Of a stretch of 64,000 bases of DNA, positions 18,353 through 28,143 are shown piece by piece. The first letter of the stretch is position 1; each line of letters opens with the position of its first letter. Source of the stretch: JAFASC01 sp036265935 (lineage in GTDB: Bacteria; Pseudomonadota; Alphaproteobacteria; Rhizobiales; Beijerinckiaceae); assembly GCA_036265935.1 (NCBI GenBank), contig DATAOB010000044.1, positions 8,753-72,752 on the forward strand. Reading direction: 5' to 3'. Position numbers and translations under genes: made by a program. The notes below the pieces were generated by a model, which saw nothing but the letters and a program-made list of their open reading frames with translations, did not search any database and was not told where the DNA came from.

Positions 18353-18814
18353 ATGACTCGCCGTGCGCGCAGACTGACGATTATCGGCTCCGCCCTGGGA
18401 GTGCTCGCGCTTGCGGTCGGCCTGGTCCTCTTCGCCCTGCGCGACAACATCGTTTTCTTCTACAGCCCCGCCGAAATCGAAGCGCGCCACGTCGCGCCGG
18501 GCACGCGCTTACGCATTGGCGGCCTCGTCGAACAGGGCTCGTTCAAACGCGAGCAGGGACGCTCCGTCGCTTTTGTGGTGACGGATGGGAAGGGCAATCT
18601 GCCGGTCACCTATACCGGTCTCTTGCCGGACTTATTCCGCGAGGGGCAGGGCGTCGTCGTCGAAGGCGCGCTCGATCAGAGCGGCACGTTTCGCGCCGAC
18701 AACGTGCTCGCCAAGCACGACGAACGCTACATGCCGCGCGAAGTGGCCGATGCCTTGAAGAAGCAGGGCGTCTGGCAGGGCGGCAGTCCGACCACGAACA
18801 GCGCCACTCGTTAG
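18353..18814 (+). CDS. ccmE: Cytochrome c maturation heme chaperone CcmE
   Basis: A 153-residue CcmE. One N-terminal membrane anchor (about 10-28) is followed by the periplasmic OB-fold domain. The heme-attachment histidine is in VLAKHDERYMP, and RIGGLVEQGSF and YTGLLPDLFREGQGVV are family hallmarks. CcmE carries heme covalently to the CcmF/CcmH synthetase. In relatives the gene usually sits in a ccmI-ccmE-ccmF-ccmH run between feuQ and degP; here ccmE stands alone with feuQ 67 bases upstream and degP 130 bases downstream. The protein itself looks intact. Confidence 0.92.
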   Translation: MTRRARRLTIIGSALGVLALAVGLVLFALRDNIVFFYSPAEIEARHVAPGTRLRIGGLVEQGSFKREQGRSVAFVVTDGKGNLPVTYTGLLPDLFREGQGVVVEGALDQSGTFRADNVLAKHDERYMPREVADALKKQGVWQGGSPTTNSATR

Positions 18815-18944
18815 GCATGATTTTGCGCGCGCGCGCCAAACCTTTCCAAGATTTCATCTAGCTGAAATGGCACGGTAATCCGGTCCATCCCATGTTTCTG
18901 CGAGGGCGGCAAACGCCCGCGCGAAATTCTGGAGACCGAGATAC

Positions 18945-20510
18945 ATGACTGAGCCGTTGAACCGGGATCAGCGGGACGACACGCCGTCCTCGACCCAAAC
19001 CTCTCCCCACCTCCGAAAAACCCGCACGACGCGCGCCGCCCTCTTGGGTGCGGTCGCGGTCGTCGCGCTCGGCGGCGCCTTTGGCAACTCCCTCCTGCCG
19101 CATGGCGCGCTTGCTGAGGCGCCCGCCCTCACCGTTCCCGGCCAGTCCTCCGGGCCCGCCTCCTTCGCCGACATCGTCGATCGCGTGAAGGGCTCGGTCG
19201 TCGCCGTGAAGGTCAAAATGGTGGAGACGGCAGACGCCTCCGACGATAATTCCGCAGGCATCCCACAGCTGCAGCCCGGTGACCCCTTAGAAAAATTCTT
19301 CAAGCGCTTCGGCGGTGAAGGCCTGCCGTTCCAGTTCCGCGGCCCGCAGCAGCGCCATAGCGGCCAGGCGCTCGGCTCCGGCTTCATCATCTCTGCCGAT
19401 GGCTACGTCGTGACCAACAACCACGTGGTCGAGCACGCGAGCGACGTCAGCATCACGCTCGACGACGGACGTACGCTTCCCGCGAAGGTCGTCGGCACTG
19501 ACAAGAAGACCGATCTCGCCCTCCTCAAGGTCAACGACGGCAATAACCTGCCGTACGTCAACTTCGCCACCAAAGAGCCGCGCATCGGCGACTGGGTGCT
19601 GGCGGTCGGCAATCCCTTCGGCCTCGGCGGTACGGTGACCGCGGGCATCGTCTCGGCGCGCGGCCGCGATATCGGCGCCGGCCCCTATGACGACTTCCTG
19701 CAGATCGATGCGCCGGTGAACCGCGGCAATTCCGGCGGCCCCACCTTCGATACGCAGGGCAATGTCGTCGGCGTCAACACCGCGATCTATTCGCCATCCG
19801 GCGGCTCGGTAGGCATCGGCTTCGCCATCCCGGCAGAGGTCGCAAAGGACGTCGTCGCCTCGTTGAAGGAGAAAGGCACGGTGTCGCGCGGTTGGATCGG
19901 CGTGCAGATCCAGCCAGTCAATCCGGATATCGCCGACAGCCTCAACCTCACGAACACCAAGGGTGCGCTCGTCGCCGAGACCCAATCGGGGTCGCCCGCG
20001 GCGTCCGCCGGCCTCAAGTCGGGCGACGTCGTCGTTGCGGTGAATGGCGAGCGCATCGATGGCCCGCGCGAGCTCGCGCGCCGCATCGCCGCTCTTGGTC
20101 CGGACAAGCGGGTCGACCTGACCTATGTCCGCGACGGCGCCGAGCACACCGCCAATGTTCGGCTCGGCACATTGCCGGCCGAGAAGGAGGCGCGGAACGT
20201 CACGCCGGAGAGCGGCGGACGGACCTCGCTCGCCAATCTCGGCCTGTCGCTGGCTCCGGCTTCGGCTGTCTCCGGAGCCAAGGAAGGTGTGGTCGTCACG
20301 CAAGTCGATCCCGACGGCGTTGCCGCCCAAAAGGGCCTGCACTCCGGCGATATCATTCTCGAAGCCGCCGGCCGTCCGGTGAGCCGGCCCAGCGAAATTT
20401 CCTCCGCTCTCGACAACGCCAAGAAGGAAGGACGCAAGGCAGTCCTGCTGCGCGTCAAGACCGGAGATCAGACCCGCTTCGTCGCGCTGGCAACCAATCC
20501 GGCCTCCTAA
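18945..20510 (+). CDS. degP: DegP/HtrA-family periplasmic serine endoprotease
   Basis: A 521-residue Do-family protease and chaperone for misfolded envelope proteins. An N-terminal membrane or signal segment (about 30-58) leads to the trypsin-like domain with triad His near 160 (TNNHVVE), Asp near 190 (KKTDLALLKV) and Ser near 263 (GNSGGPTF). Two PDZ domains follow (about 305-395 and 415-510; GWIGVQIQPVNPDIA and GVVVTQVDPDGVAAQKGLHSG). It is followed by a hairpin terminator and a two-component pair, a gene order conserved in Rhizobiales. Confidence 0.95.
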   Translation: MTEPLNRDQRDDTPSSTQTSPHLRKTRTTRAALLGAVAVVALGGAFGNSLLPHGALAEAPALTVPGQSSGPASFADIVDRVKGSVVAVKVKMVETADASDDNSAGIPQLQPGDPLEKFFKRFGGEGLPFQFRGPQQRHSGQALGSGFIISADGYVVTNNHVVEHASDVSITLDDGRTLPAKVVGTDKKTDLALLKVNDGNNLPYVNFATKEPRIGDWVLAVGNPFGLGGTVTAGIVSARGRDIGAGPYDDFLQIDAPVNRGNSGGPTFDTQGNVVGVNTAIYSPSGGSVGIGFAIPAEVAKDVVASLKEKGTVSRGWIGVQIQPVNPDIADSLNLTNTKGALVAETQSGSPAASAGLKSGDVVVAVNGERIDGPRELARRIAALGPDKRVDLTYVRDGAEHTANVRLGTLPAEKEARNVTPESGGRTSLANLGLSLAPASAVSGAKEGVVVTQVDPDGVAAQKGLHSGDIILEAAGRPVSRPSEISSALDNAKKEGRKAVLLRVKTGDQTRFVALATNPAS

Positions 20511-20570
20511 GGTCTGGTTCGTCAGCCGGCGGGGAACGCCGGGCAACGCCCCCGTTCGGCGTTCATGGGC

Positions 20571-20605
20571 GGCAGGTCGGCATTTCGCCGGCCTGCCGTT
20601 TCTTT
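20571..20605 (+). terminator. Rho-independent terminator after degP
   Basis: An 11-base stem (GGCAGGTCGGC paired with GCCGGCCTGCC, one T-G wobble) around a five-base loop ATTTC, followed by TTTCTTT. It ends 15 bases before the ATG of the next response regulator, so that gene may be read by leakage or from a promoter within the region. Confidence 0.72.
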
Positions 20606-20619
20606 CGAGGAGCCGCTAT

Positions 20620-21312
20620 ATGAAAGTGATGCGAATCCTCGTCATTGAAGACGATGTCGAGGCAGCGAATTATCTGGTGAAGGCGTTCCGCGAGGAAGGA
20701 CATGTCGCCGATCACGCTGCCGATGGCCTCGACGGCTATGCTGCCGCGCGTGACGGCGAGTATGATGTGCTCGTCGTCGACCGGATGTTGCCGAAAATGG
20801 ACGGGCTGACGCTGATCGCCGGCTTACGGGCGCAGAAAATCGACACGCCGGTCCTGATCCTCTCCGCGCTCGGGCAGGTCGACGACCGCGTCAAAGGCCT
20901 GCGCGCCGGCGGCGACGATTACCTGCCGAAGCCCTATGCCTTTTCCGAGCTTCTGGCGCGCGTCGAAGTGCTGGCACGGCGCAAGTCATCGGCGTCCGGC
21001 GAGGAGACGCATTACCGGGTCGGCGACCTCGAACTCGACCGGCTGTCGCACAAGCTCACCCGCTCCGGCAAAGAGATCATCGTGCAGCCGCGCGAATTCC
21101 GGCTACTCGAATATCTGATGAAGCATGCCGGCCAGGTCGTCACCCGCACGATGCTTCTGGAGAACGTCTGGGACTATCATTTTGACCCGCAGACCAATGT
21201 CATCGACGTGCATATTTCGCGGCTCCGCGCCAAGATCGACAAGGGCAGGGAGGCGCCCTTGCTCCATACGGTGCGCGGCGCTGGGTACATGATACGTGAC
21301 AGCGCTCGGTAA
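20620..21312 (+). CDS. OmpR-family response regulator
   Basis: A 230-residue regulator with a receiver domain (acidic IEDD; phospho-Asp in VVDRMLPKMDG, near residue 54; Lys in LPKPYAFSE) and a winged-helix DNA-binding domain (RLSHKLTRSGKEIIVQPREFRLLEYL ending in HTVRGAGYMI, split here for brevity). The start is ATG 20620 with GAGGAG upstream. Its last bases overlap the GTG of the kinase gene, so the pair is coupled. The pair sits between degP and glnE in many Rhizobiales; the inducing signal is not known from sequence. Confidence 0.9.
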   Translation: MKVMRILVIEDDVEAANYLVKAFREEGHVADHAADGLDGYAAARDGEYDVLVVDRMLPKMDGLTLIAGLRAQKIDTPVLILSALGQVDDRVKGLRAGGDDYLPKPYAFSELLARVEVLARRKSSASGEETHYRVGDLELDRLSHKLTRSGKEIIVQPREFRLLEYLMKHAGQVVTRTMLLENVWDYHFDPQTNVIDVHISRLRAKIDKGREAPLLHTVRGAGYMIRDSAR

Positions 21313-22750
21313 GCTCTTTCGTACGACGGTTTTCAAACTGTCGCTTGTGTATTTGTGTGTTTTTGCAATCGGCGCCGGATTGGTGCTTGGCGGCATCGGC
21401 TGGAACGTCAAAGAGCTGATCGACGAGCAGATCGCGCAGACGATCGACGCCGATATTCGAGGTCTCTCCGAGCAATATTCCGAAGGCGGCATCCGCCAGC
21501 TTGTCGAGGTGATTCAGCGCCGCACGCGGCAGCCGAGCGCCTCGTTATACCTTGTCACTACTTATGCGGGGATGCCGGTCGCCGGCAATGTTGCGTCGCT
21601 GCCGCAAGAGGTGGTTGGCAAGACCGGGCTGCTCGAAGTGAGCTACCAGCGCTCTGGCGAGGAGACGCCGCGCCATCGCGCCCTGGCGCGGCTCTTTGTG
21701 CTGCCGGGCGGCTTTCGTCTGCTCGTTGGGCATGACATCGAAGATCGCGAGACCTTGCGCGACATTTTGGGTCGCGCGCTGGTCACGTCATTATTCTGGC
21801 TCGTCCTGATCGGCACGCTCGGCGGCATTTTCGTCGCGCGCCGTGTGCTGAAGCGCGTCGACGCGATTTCCGATTCGGCGCGAGCGATCATGACCGGGGA
21901 TTTGACGAAGCGCCTGCCGCTCGGGGGCACGGGTGACGAGCTCGATCGCTTGGCCGAAAGCGTCAACGTGATGTTGGAGCGGATCACCGCCCTTATGGCC
22001 GGCTTGAAAGAGGTCTCCGATAACATCGCCCACGATCTCAAGACTCCGCTGACACGGCTGCGCATGGACGCCGAACAGGCGTTGCGTGCCAGAACCTCGC
22101 CCGGGGAGCAACGCGCAGCGCTCGAAAAGATCATCGAAGAGTCGGATGGGCTCATTCGCATTTTCAACGCGCTTCTGATGATCGCTCGCGCCGAGGCCGG
22201 AACGCAGCCGGAAGGGATGAGCGATTTCGACGTGAGCGAAATCGCGCGCGACGTCGGGGAGCTCTACGATGCGCTGGCCGAGGAACACGAGGTGAAGCTC
22301 ATCGTCTCGACTGACGAGCCGATGATGATTCACGGCAATCGCGAGCTTGTCGGCCAGGCGCTCGCCAATCTGATCGATAATGCATTGAAATACGGCGTGC
22401 CGGAGAACGCCGGGCCCGAGGCACGCGCGGTCGCGCTCGAAGCGCGCCGCAATGGCGAAATGGCCGAACTGATCGTCGCCGATCGTGGCATCGGCATCAT
22501 GCCGGCGGATCGTGCTCGCGTTGTCGATCGCTTCGTCCGATTGGAGAATTCTCGAACGCGCCCGGGGTCCGGTCTCGGGCTTTCGCTCGCCGCCGCCGTT
22601 GCGCATCTGCATGGCGGCGAGTTGCGGCTCGAGGACAATGCGCCGGGATTGCGGGTTGTCATTTCGCTGCCGCTGTCGCATGCAGCCCCGGTGCTGCAGC
22701 CCGCAACCGAGACGTTGAAAGCGCCGCCGGAATTGCGCAAGGCGTCATGA
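21296..22750 (+). CDS. Sensor histidine kinase, partner of the preceding regulator
   Basis: A 484-residue kinase starting at a GTG that overlaps the regulator's end by 17 bases. Membrane segments lie at about residues 13-35 and 163-182 with a periplasmic domain between. A HAMP domain (RRVLKRVDAISDSARAIMTG), HisKA with His near 246 (NIAHDLKTPLTRLR) and HATPase motifs NLIDNALKYG, DRGIGIM and GSGLGLSLA follow. The stop overlaps the ATG of glnE (ATGA), so regulator, kinase and glnE appear to be one transcription unit. A link between this pair and nitrogen signalling is suggested only by position. Confidence 0.9.
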   Translation: MTALGKLFRTTVFKLSLVYLCVFAIGAGLVLGGIGWNVKELIDEQIAQTIDADIRGLSEQYSEGGIRQLVEVIQRRTRQPSASLYLVTTYAGMPVAGNVASLPQEVVGKTGLLEVSYQRSGEETPRHRALARLFVLPGGFRLLVGHDIEDRETLRDILGRALVTSLFWLVLIGTLGGIFVARRVLKRVDAISDSARAIMTGDLTKRLPLGGTGDELDRLAESVNVMLERITALMAGLKEVSDNIAHDLKTPLTRLRMDAEQALRARTSPGEQRAALEKIIEESDGLIRIFNALLMIARAEAGTQPEGMSDFDVSEIARDVGELYDALAEEHEVKLIVSTDEPMMIHGNRELVGQALANLIDNALKYGVPENAGPEARAVALEARRNGEMAELIVADRGIGIMPADRARVVDRFVRLENSRTRPGSGLGLSLAAAVAHLHGGELRLEDNAPGLRVVISLPLSHAAPVLQPATETLKAPPELRKAS

Positions 22751-25704
22751 CGCCGCGCGAGGTGCTTGTTCCCCAGCTCCATCAGCGTGCGCTTGCCGCC
22801 AGACTCAATCCCATTCCGCGGGTCGCCGATGAAGCGCGGGCGCGACAGCGCCTCGAGGATTTTCTCTCGGATATTGATGTCGCGGAAGCAAGCGCCCTGA
22901 ACCTCCTCCAGGGCGAGCGGGTTCGGGCGCTGCTCCTCGCAATTGCGGACCACTCGCCTTTCCTTTGGCGGCTGGTCACCAATGATCCCGCACGACTGAT
23001 TCACCTGCTCCGCACCGCGCCGGAAACGCGCCTTGACGAAGTGCTGAGCGAACTGGAGCGTGCTTGCGAGGCAACATGCGAGCAGGCGGAGCTCATGCGC
23101 GTGTTGCGGAGGGCGCGGCAGGAGATCGCGCTTTTGATTGCGCTCGCCGATCTCGGCGGCCTCTGGTCGCTGGATGACGTGACAGGCGCTCTGTCGTGCG
23201 CCGCAGATGTATTCGTGCGTTGCGCGCTGCGATTCCTGCTGCGTGAGGCGCGAGCGCATGGGCGGCTCCATTGTGAGGATTTACGTCTTGAACAGGACTG
23301 CGGCCTCGTGATCCTCGCCCTCGGCAAGCTCGGCGCCGGCGAGCTGAATTATTCCAGCGACGTCGATCTTGTTGTTTTCTACAATGCCGATTGCACATGC
23401 CTGGCTGAGGGCGTGACCCCCGGGCCCTTTTATGTGCGTCTTACCCAGGCGCTCGCACGCCTCCTGTCCGACCGCACCTCGGATGGCTACGTGCTGCGCG
23501 TCGATCTGCGGCTGCGTCCCGATCCCGGCTCGACTGCGGTCGCGATCTCGGCGCAGTCGGCCCTAAACTATTACGAGGTAGTCGGGCAGAATTGGGAGCG
23601 CGCCGCGATGATCAAGGCGCGCCCCATCGCCGGCGACATCGCTCTTGGCGAATCGTTACCGCACGATCTAGCCGCTTTCATTTGGCGCAAATATTTCGAT
23701 TATGCCGCGATCGCCGACATTCATGCGATGAAGCGGCAAATCCATGCCGTGCGCGGGCACGGACACGTCACCGTGCCCGGCCACGACTTGAAACTCGGCC
23801 GCGGCGGCATTCGCGAAATCGAGTTCTTCGTGCAAACGCAGCAGCTGATCTTCGGCGGCCGCCGTCCGAACCTGCGCGGCCGGCGCACGCTCGACATGCT
23901 CGCCGTCCTGCACGAAGAGGGCTGGATCACCCGGCAAGCGGTCGACGATCTCTCGGCCGCCTATATTCATCTGCGTACGCTCGAACATCGCCTGCAGATG
24001 ATCGCCGATGAGCAGACGCAGCGATTGCCGTCCGATACAGACGAACTGGAGCGGTTTGCGCGTTTCTCCGGCTATTCCGGATACGCGGCTTTCGAAACGG
24101 CGCTCACAAAGACGCTGCTTCGCGTCGAAGACCATTATTCGAAACTGTTCGAGCACGCCGCCGGCCTCGATGCCGAAAGCGGCAATCTCGTCTTTACCGG
24201 CGTGAGCGACGATCCCGAGACGCTCGAAACCTTGCGCGCGCTGGGATTCCGTAAACCGGAACTCGCGGCTGAGACCATCCGTGGCTGGCATTTCGGCCGG
24301 CGGCCGCCGGTGCAGTCGGCGCGCGCGCGCGAAGTGCTGACGGAACTCGTGCCGGCGCTTCTCGACTCGCTTGCCGGATCGGGCGATCCCGATGTGGCGC
24401 TTGCCGCGTTCGATCAGGCGCTGGCGCGCATGCCGGCAGCGGTTGAGCTTTTCTCCATTCTACGCGCCCACAAAGCCGTACGCGATCTATTCGGCGACGT
24501 CCTTGGCTCGGCGCCGCGGCTTGCATCTATCGTCGCACAGCGGCCGCACCTCTTGGATGCAGCAATCGATCCGCGCTTCCTGCAGGCCGCGACCGACATA
24601 GCGTCCTACGAGGCGCGCGCGCAGCGCCTGCTCGAAGCGCCGACATTCGAGTCGTTTCTCGATCAGGCACGAATTTTTGCGCAAGAAGAAGCATTTCTTA
24701 TCGGCGTTCGCATCCTCTCCGGCGTGCTCGATTCGCTCGAGGCGGGTCCGGCGTATAGCGCCCTTGCGGAAAGTGTTGTCTCTGTAACGCTCACGCGCGT
24801 TGAAACGGAATTTCAAAGAGAGCACGGCCGGATTCCGGGCGGCCGTGCCTGCGTGATTGCCATGGGCAAGCTCGGCTCGCGCGAAATGACCGCGGCTTCC
24901 GATCTCGATCTCATCCTGTTGTACGATTTCAATCCCGAGCAACCGCAATCCGACGGCGCGCGTCCGCTCCATGCATCCGTCTTTTATACGCGTCTCACCC
25001 AGCGGCTGATCTCCGCGCTCACCTCGGCGACGCGGCAAGGGCGGCTGTATGACGTCGATCTACGCCTGCGCCCTTCGGGGCGGAGCGGACCCGTGGCGAC
25101 GCAGCTGCGCAGCTTTGTCGAGTATCAGTCAAAGGAAGCCGAGACGTGGGAGCACATGGCGCTCGCGCGCGCGAGGCCGATCGGCGGCGATGCTACACTG
25201 CGCGAGGACGCGCGCGCGGCGATCGAGGCCACACTGACGCTTGAGCGCGACCCGCGGCAGGTTGCCCGCGACGCGGCGGAAATGCGCGCGTTGATTGAGA
25301 AGGAGAAGGGAACCGGCGCCGAATTCGAGCTGAAACTCATGCAGGGCGGCATCATCGATATCGAATTTGTCACGCAATATCTCACGTTGGCTTACGCGCA
25401 TTCGTGCGCCGATCTCCTGCAGACGGAGACGGGCGCGAAACTCGCGGGAGCCTTGCATAGCGGATACCTCGCTGCCGACGATGCCGAGGCGCTCATCCAT
25501 GCGCATCGGCTTTATGCGCGATTCACGCAGATGCAGCGGCTGACGCTTGGCTCCGATGCCGACCCCTCAATTGCGGCCGAAGGCGTCAAACGGCGTTTGG
25601 CCGAGACGGTGGACGCACCCGATTTCGATCGCGCCGAGACGCAGATTGCCGAGACAGCACGGAGCGTCCGCGCAATCTTCAATAAGGTGCTGAAGACCGC
25701 GTAA
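22747..25704 (+). CDS. glnE: Bifunctional glutamine synthetase adenylyltransferase/deadenylase GlnE
   Basis: A 985-residue enzyme of normal family length. It attaches AMP to glutamine synthetase and removes it, in response to PII. Two nucleotidyltransferase domains are visible: the first with LGKLGAGELNYSSDVDLVV (residues ~195-213), the second with MGKLGSREMTAASDLDLIL (~703-721), each followed by a VDLRLRP motif. The GGIREIEFFVQ and GGIIDIEFVTQY segments of the GlnE/PII-UTase-like helical domains follow each. The ATG overlaps the kinase stop by four bases. It converges on the PleC-like kinase with two bases between stops. Confidence 0.97.
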   Translation: MTPREVLVPQLHQRALAARLNPIPRVADEARARQRLEDFLSDIDVAEASALNLLQGERVRALLLAIADHSPFLWRLVTNDPARLIHLLRTAPETRLDEVLSELERACEATCEQAELMRVLRRARQEIALLIALADLGGLWSLDDVTGALSCAADVFVRCALRFLLREARAHGRLHCEDLRLEQDCGLVILALGKLGAGELNYSSDVDLVVFYNADCTCLAEGVTPGPFYVRLTQALARLLSDRTSDGYVLRVDLRLRPDPGSTAVAISAQSALNYYEVVGQNWERAAMIKARPIAGDIALGESLPHDLAAFIWRKYFDYAAIADIHAMKRQIHAVRGHGHVTVPGHDLKLGRGGIREIEFFVQTQQLIFGGRRPNLRGRRTLDMLAVLHEEGWITRQAVDDLSAAYIHLRTLEHRLQMIADEQTQRLPSDTDELERFARFSGYSGYAAFETALTKTLLRVEDHYSKLFEHAAGLDAESGNLVFTGVSDDPETLETLRALGFRKPELAAETIRGWHFGRRPPVQSARAREVLTELVPALLDSLAGSGDPDVALAAFDQALARMPAAVELFSILRAHKAVRDLFGDVLGSAPRLASIVAQRPHLLDAAIDPRFLQAATDIASYEARAQRLLEAPTFESFLDQARIFAQEEAFLIGVRILSGVLDSLEAGPAYSALAESVVSVTLTRVETEFQREHGRIPGGRACVIAMGKLGSREMTAASDLDLILLYDFNPEQPQSDGARPLHASVFYTRLTQRLISALTSATRQGRLYDVDLRLRPSGRSGPVATQLRSFVEYQSKEAETWEHMALARARPIGGDATLREDARAAIEATLTLERDPRQVARDAAEMRALIEKEKGTGAEFELKLMQGGIIDIEFVTQYLTLAYAHSCADLLQTETGAKLAGALHSGYLAADDAEALIHAHRLYARFTQMQRLTLGSDADPSIAAEGVKRRLAETVDAPDFDRAETQIAETARSVRAIFNKVLKTA

Positions 25705-25706
25705 CG

Positions 25707-28040
25707 TCAGGCCGCGGCGACGATGCCGGCGCTTTTGTCCATATCCGCCGGAATCGGCAAATGCACGAGAACGACGGTGCCGCTGCCGACGCTCGAGCGG
25801 ATGCGCATCGAGCCGCCATGCAATTCGACGAGCGAGCGCGCAATGGCAAGGCCAAGGCCCGAGCCTTTCATGCCGTTGAAAGCCGGCCCGCGCTGCTCGA
25901 ACGGCCGTGCGATGCGACGCAAGGCGCCCGGCGCAATGCCGATCCCCGTATCCTCGACATAGAAGTTCGTCGCCTTGCCGACGCGCCGTACGCGTATCGT
26001 GATGCGTCCGCCCTCCGGGGTGAATTTCACGGCATTGGCCAGCAGGATTTTCAGGATTTTCTCGATTGCCGGCCGGTCCGCGAACCAAACCGGGTTCGAG
26101 AACGTTTCACGGCGAATCGTAATGGTCTTTTCTCTTGCCGCACTTTCGACCCGTTTGACCGCCTGATCGATAATCGGCTCGACATTCAACCGCGTCTTGT
26201 TCAGGCGCGTGTAGCCCGCTTCGAGCTCGGACATCGCGAGAACGTCGCTGATCACGCCGAGCAGATATTGACCGCTTTCATTGATACCGCGGCAATATTC
26301 GACATATTTGTTGCAGCCGAGTGCGCCGAACGTCTCTCTCTCCATAGTATCGGAAAAGCCGATGATGGCGTTGAGCGGCGTGCGCAATTCATGGCTCATA
26401 TTGGCGAGGAATTCGGATTTGGCGTGGTTTGCGAGCTCCGCCTCCGCCTTTTGCTCCAGGTAACGCTCGGCCAGGTCGGCGAGCTGCTGCGCCTGCACTT
26501 CGAGAGCTTGCCGCGACTTCCGCAGATCGGCGACGGTCGCCATCAGGCGCCGCTCCGAATCCATCAGCTGCTCTTCGTGTTCCTTCAATTTCGTGATGTC
26601 GGTTCCAACCGACACATAGCCGCCATCCTTCGTGCGCCGCTCGTTGACCTGTAACCAACGGCCGTCCGCCAGCTGCGCCTCGTAGGTACGGGCGTCGGAA
26701 GAGGGCCGCTGCTCCAGCGCGAATTCGGCCTGCACGGCGGGCAGCCGGCCGTTTCTCATCAAGTCCGCGTACGGCAAGCCCGATCGGAGAGGCTCGGCCG
26801 GCAGCCCATGCAACCTGCGAAATTTTGAATTACAGGTGACGAGGCGATTGTCCGTATCCCACAGAACGAAGGCCTCCGAGATCGCCTCGATGGCATCGGC
26901 GAGACGCATATCGGCCACTTCGCTGCGCTCTGCCATCAGCTTTTGTTCGGTGATATCGATCGCAATTCCGATGAGACGGGGCGTCGCCGTACCCGCCTCC
27001 TCGACAAGCTCGGCGCGCGCCCGCAGCCAAATCCAGTTACCGGCGACGTCGCGCATGCGGAATTCGTGATCGATGGCGCAGGCGGCGGACCGCAGCAACG
27101 CGCTCGCAGTCTCGGCCAAATCGGCGTCCTCAGGATGCAGCAGTGCGCGCAACTCGTCGAACGACAGCGAGCGCGGCTCCGGACTCATGCCGAGCATCTC
27201 GAACATCGATTGCGACCAGAAAACCCGGCCGCGCGCGAGATCCCAGTCCCACAGACCACAGCGACCGCGGCTGAGCGCCAAGTCCATGCGGCCGCGGATG
27301 CGATCGCAAGTCTTCTCGGCGCGTCGAGCGCGCCCCGTCTGCCAGATATAGGCGGCGGCAATTGCGAGGAGCACGAACCCCGTCGATAGAACGAGCAGGG
27401 CCCAGCGCCACGTCGCGAAGCGCCATTCCGCCAAAGCTTCGTCGAGCGGGTGAATCACGACAACGCTGCCGAGGGGTTCGGCCAGGGTGTGCTGCGTCGC
27501 GAGTGCTTCCGTGCCGTCGGCCAGAAAAACTCTATTGTTCTTGGCCGGAGCTTCTTCCGACCCGCGCGCCGTCCCCTCCATATGCTCGGCGACCGTCCGT
27601 GCGGTGGCGAACGGCAGATTGCTGCCGACGATGCGGCCTTCGCGATCGCTGATCAGAATTTGGCGGCCATGAGCCAGCGCGCCTTCGGGCAAATGCCCGG
27701 TGAGCGTCCGCAAGTCGCCCTTCCAGGTCGCATGATCGAGTTCGCTCGCAGCGAGCGATGCGATGAGCTCGATCTCGGCAATTGCGCTGCCGACAGCTAC
27801 GTCATAGTTGCGGGAGGCGAGAGTTACGCTGAGCGCGCCGAGTGCTGCGAGAAAGAGTCCCGACATCCCCAAAACGGCGTGCCGGACGATGGGTTCGCAA
27901 TGCAAAAGCAGCGTCGACGCGGTTGCGTTCCGGAATGAAGACCTGGCCGAGAATCGCGCACGCGCAAAATTATCGGCCGCGTTCGCACGCGCCATTCCGA
28001 GGCCCCCTCGAACCTGACGAGCCGGAGCTTTGTGCCGCAT
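25707..28040 (-). CDS. pleC: PleC-like PAS sensor histidine kinase
   Basis: A 777-residue kinase. Two membrane segments (about 55-75 and 225-245) flank a periplasmic region. PAS domains lie at about 265-380 and 395-500 (LWDWDLARGRVFW; EAFVLWDTDNRLVTC), then a coiled coil. HisKA has His near 550 (NMSHELRTPLNAIIGFSD) and HATPase has NAVKFTPEGG, DTGIGIAP and GSGLGLAIA. The HisKA stretch with TFGALGCNKYVEYCRGI is characteristic of PleC, the DivK phosphatase/kinase of the alphaproteobacterial cell-cycle network, and the location beside pepN matches pleC in other Rhizobiales. The start is ATG 28040, or possibly an ATG at 27995. Confidence 0.82.
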   Translation of the reverse strand: MRHKAPARQVRGGLGMARANAADNFARARFSARSSFRNATASTLLLHCEPIVRHAVLGMSGLFLAALGALSVTLASRNYDVAVGSAIAEIELIASLAASELDHATWKGDLRTLTGHLPEGALAHGRQILISDREGRIVGSNLPFATARTVAEHMEGTARGSEEAPAKNNRVFLADGTEALATQHTLAEPLGSVVVIHPLDEALAEWRFATWRWALLVLSTGFVLLAIAAAYIWQTGRARRAEKTCDRIRGRMDLALSRGRCGLWDWDLARGRVFWSQSMFEMLGMSPEPRSLSFDELRALLHPEDADLAETASALLRSAACAIDHEFRMRDVAGNWIWLRARAELVEEAGTATPRLIGIAIDITEQKLMAERSEVADMRLADAIEAISEAFVLWDTDNRLVTCNSKFRRLHGLPAEPLRSGLPYADLMRNGRLPAVQAEFALEQRPSSDARTYEAQLADGRWLQVNERRTKDGGYVSVGTDITKLKEHEEQLMDSERRLMATVADLRKSRQALEVQAQQLADLAERYLEQKAEAELANHAKSEFLANMSHELRTPLNAIIGFSDTMERETFGALGCNKYVEYCRGINESGQYLLGVISDVLAMSELEAGYTRLNKTRLNVEPIIDQAVKRVESAAREKTITIRRETFSNPVWFADRPAIEKILKILLANAVKFTPEGGRITIRVRRVGKATNFYVEDTGIGIAPGALRRIARPFEQRGPAFNGMKGSGLGLAIARSLVELHGGSMRIRSSVGSGTVVLVHLPIPADMDKSAGIVAAA

Positions 28041-28143
28041 CGCTCCGAATCAGTGTCATGAGAATCCCGGACTTTGGCTTTGTCTAGTTCTTCACGAAGT
28101 CTTAACCAAATTATTTGCGTCCGATGCAGCCAAACCACAAGGC

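Noticed and set aside
19287..20546. Long open frame (419 residues) antisense to degP
   Set aside because: A shadow of high-GC coding sequence: Arg/Asp-rich, no motif, and the opposite strand holds a complete HtrA protein.
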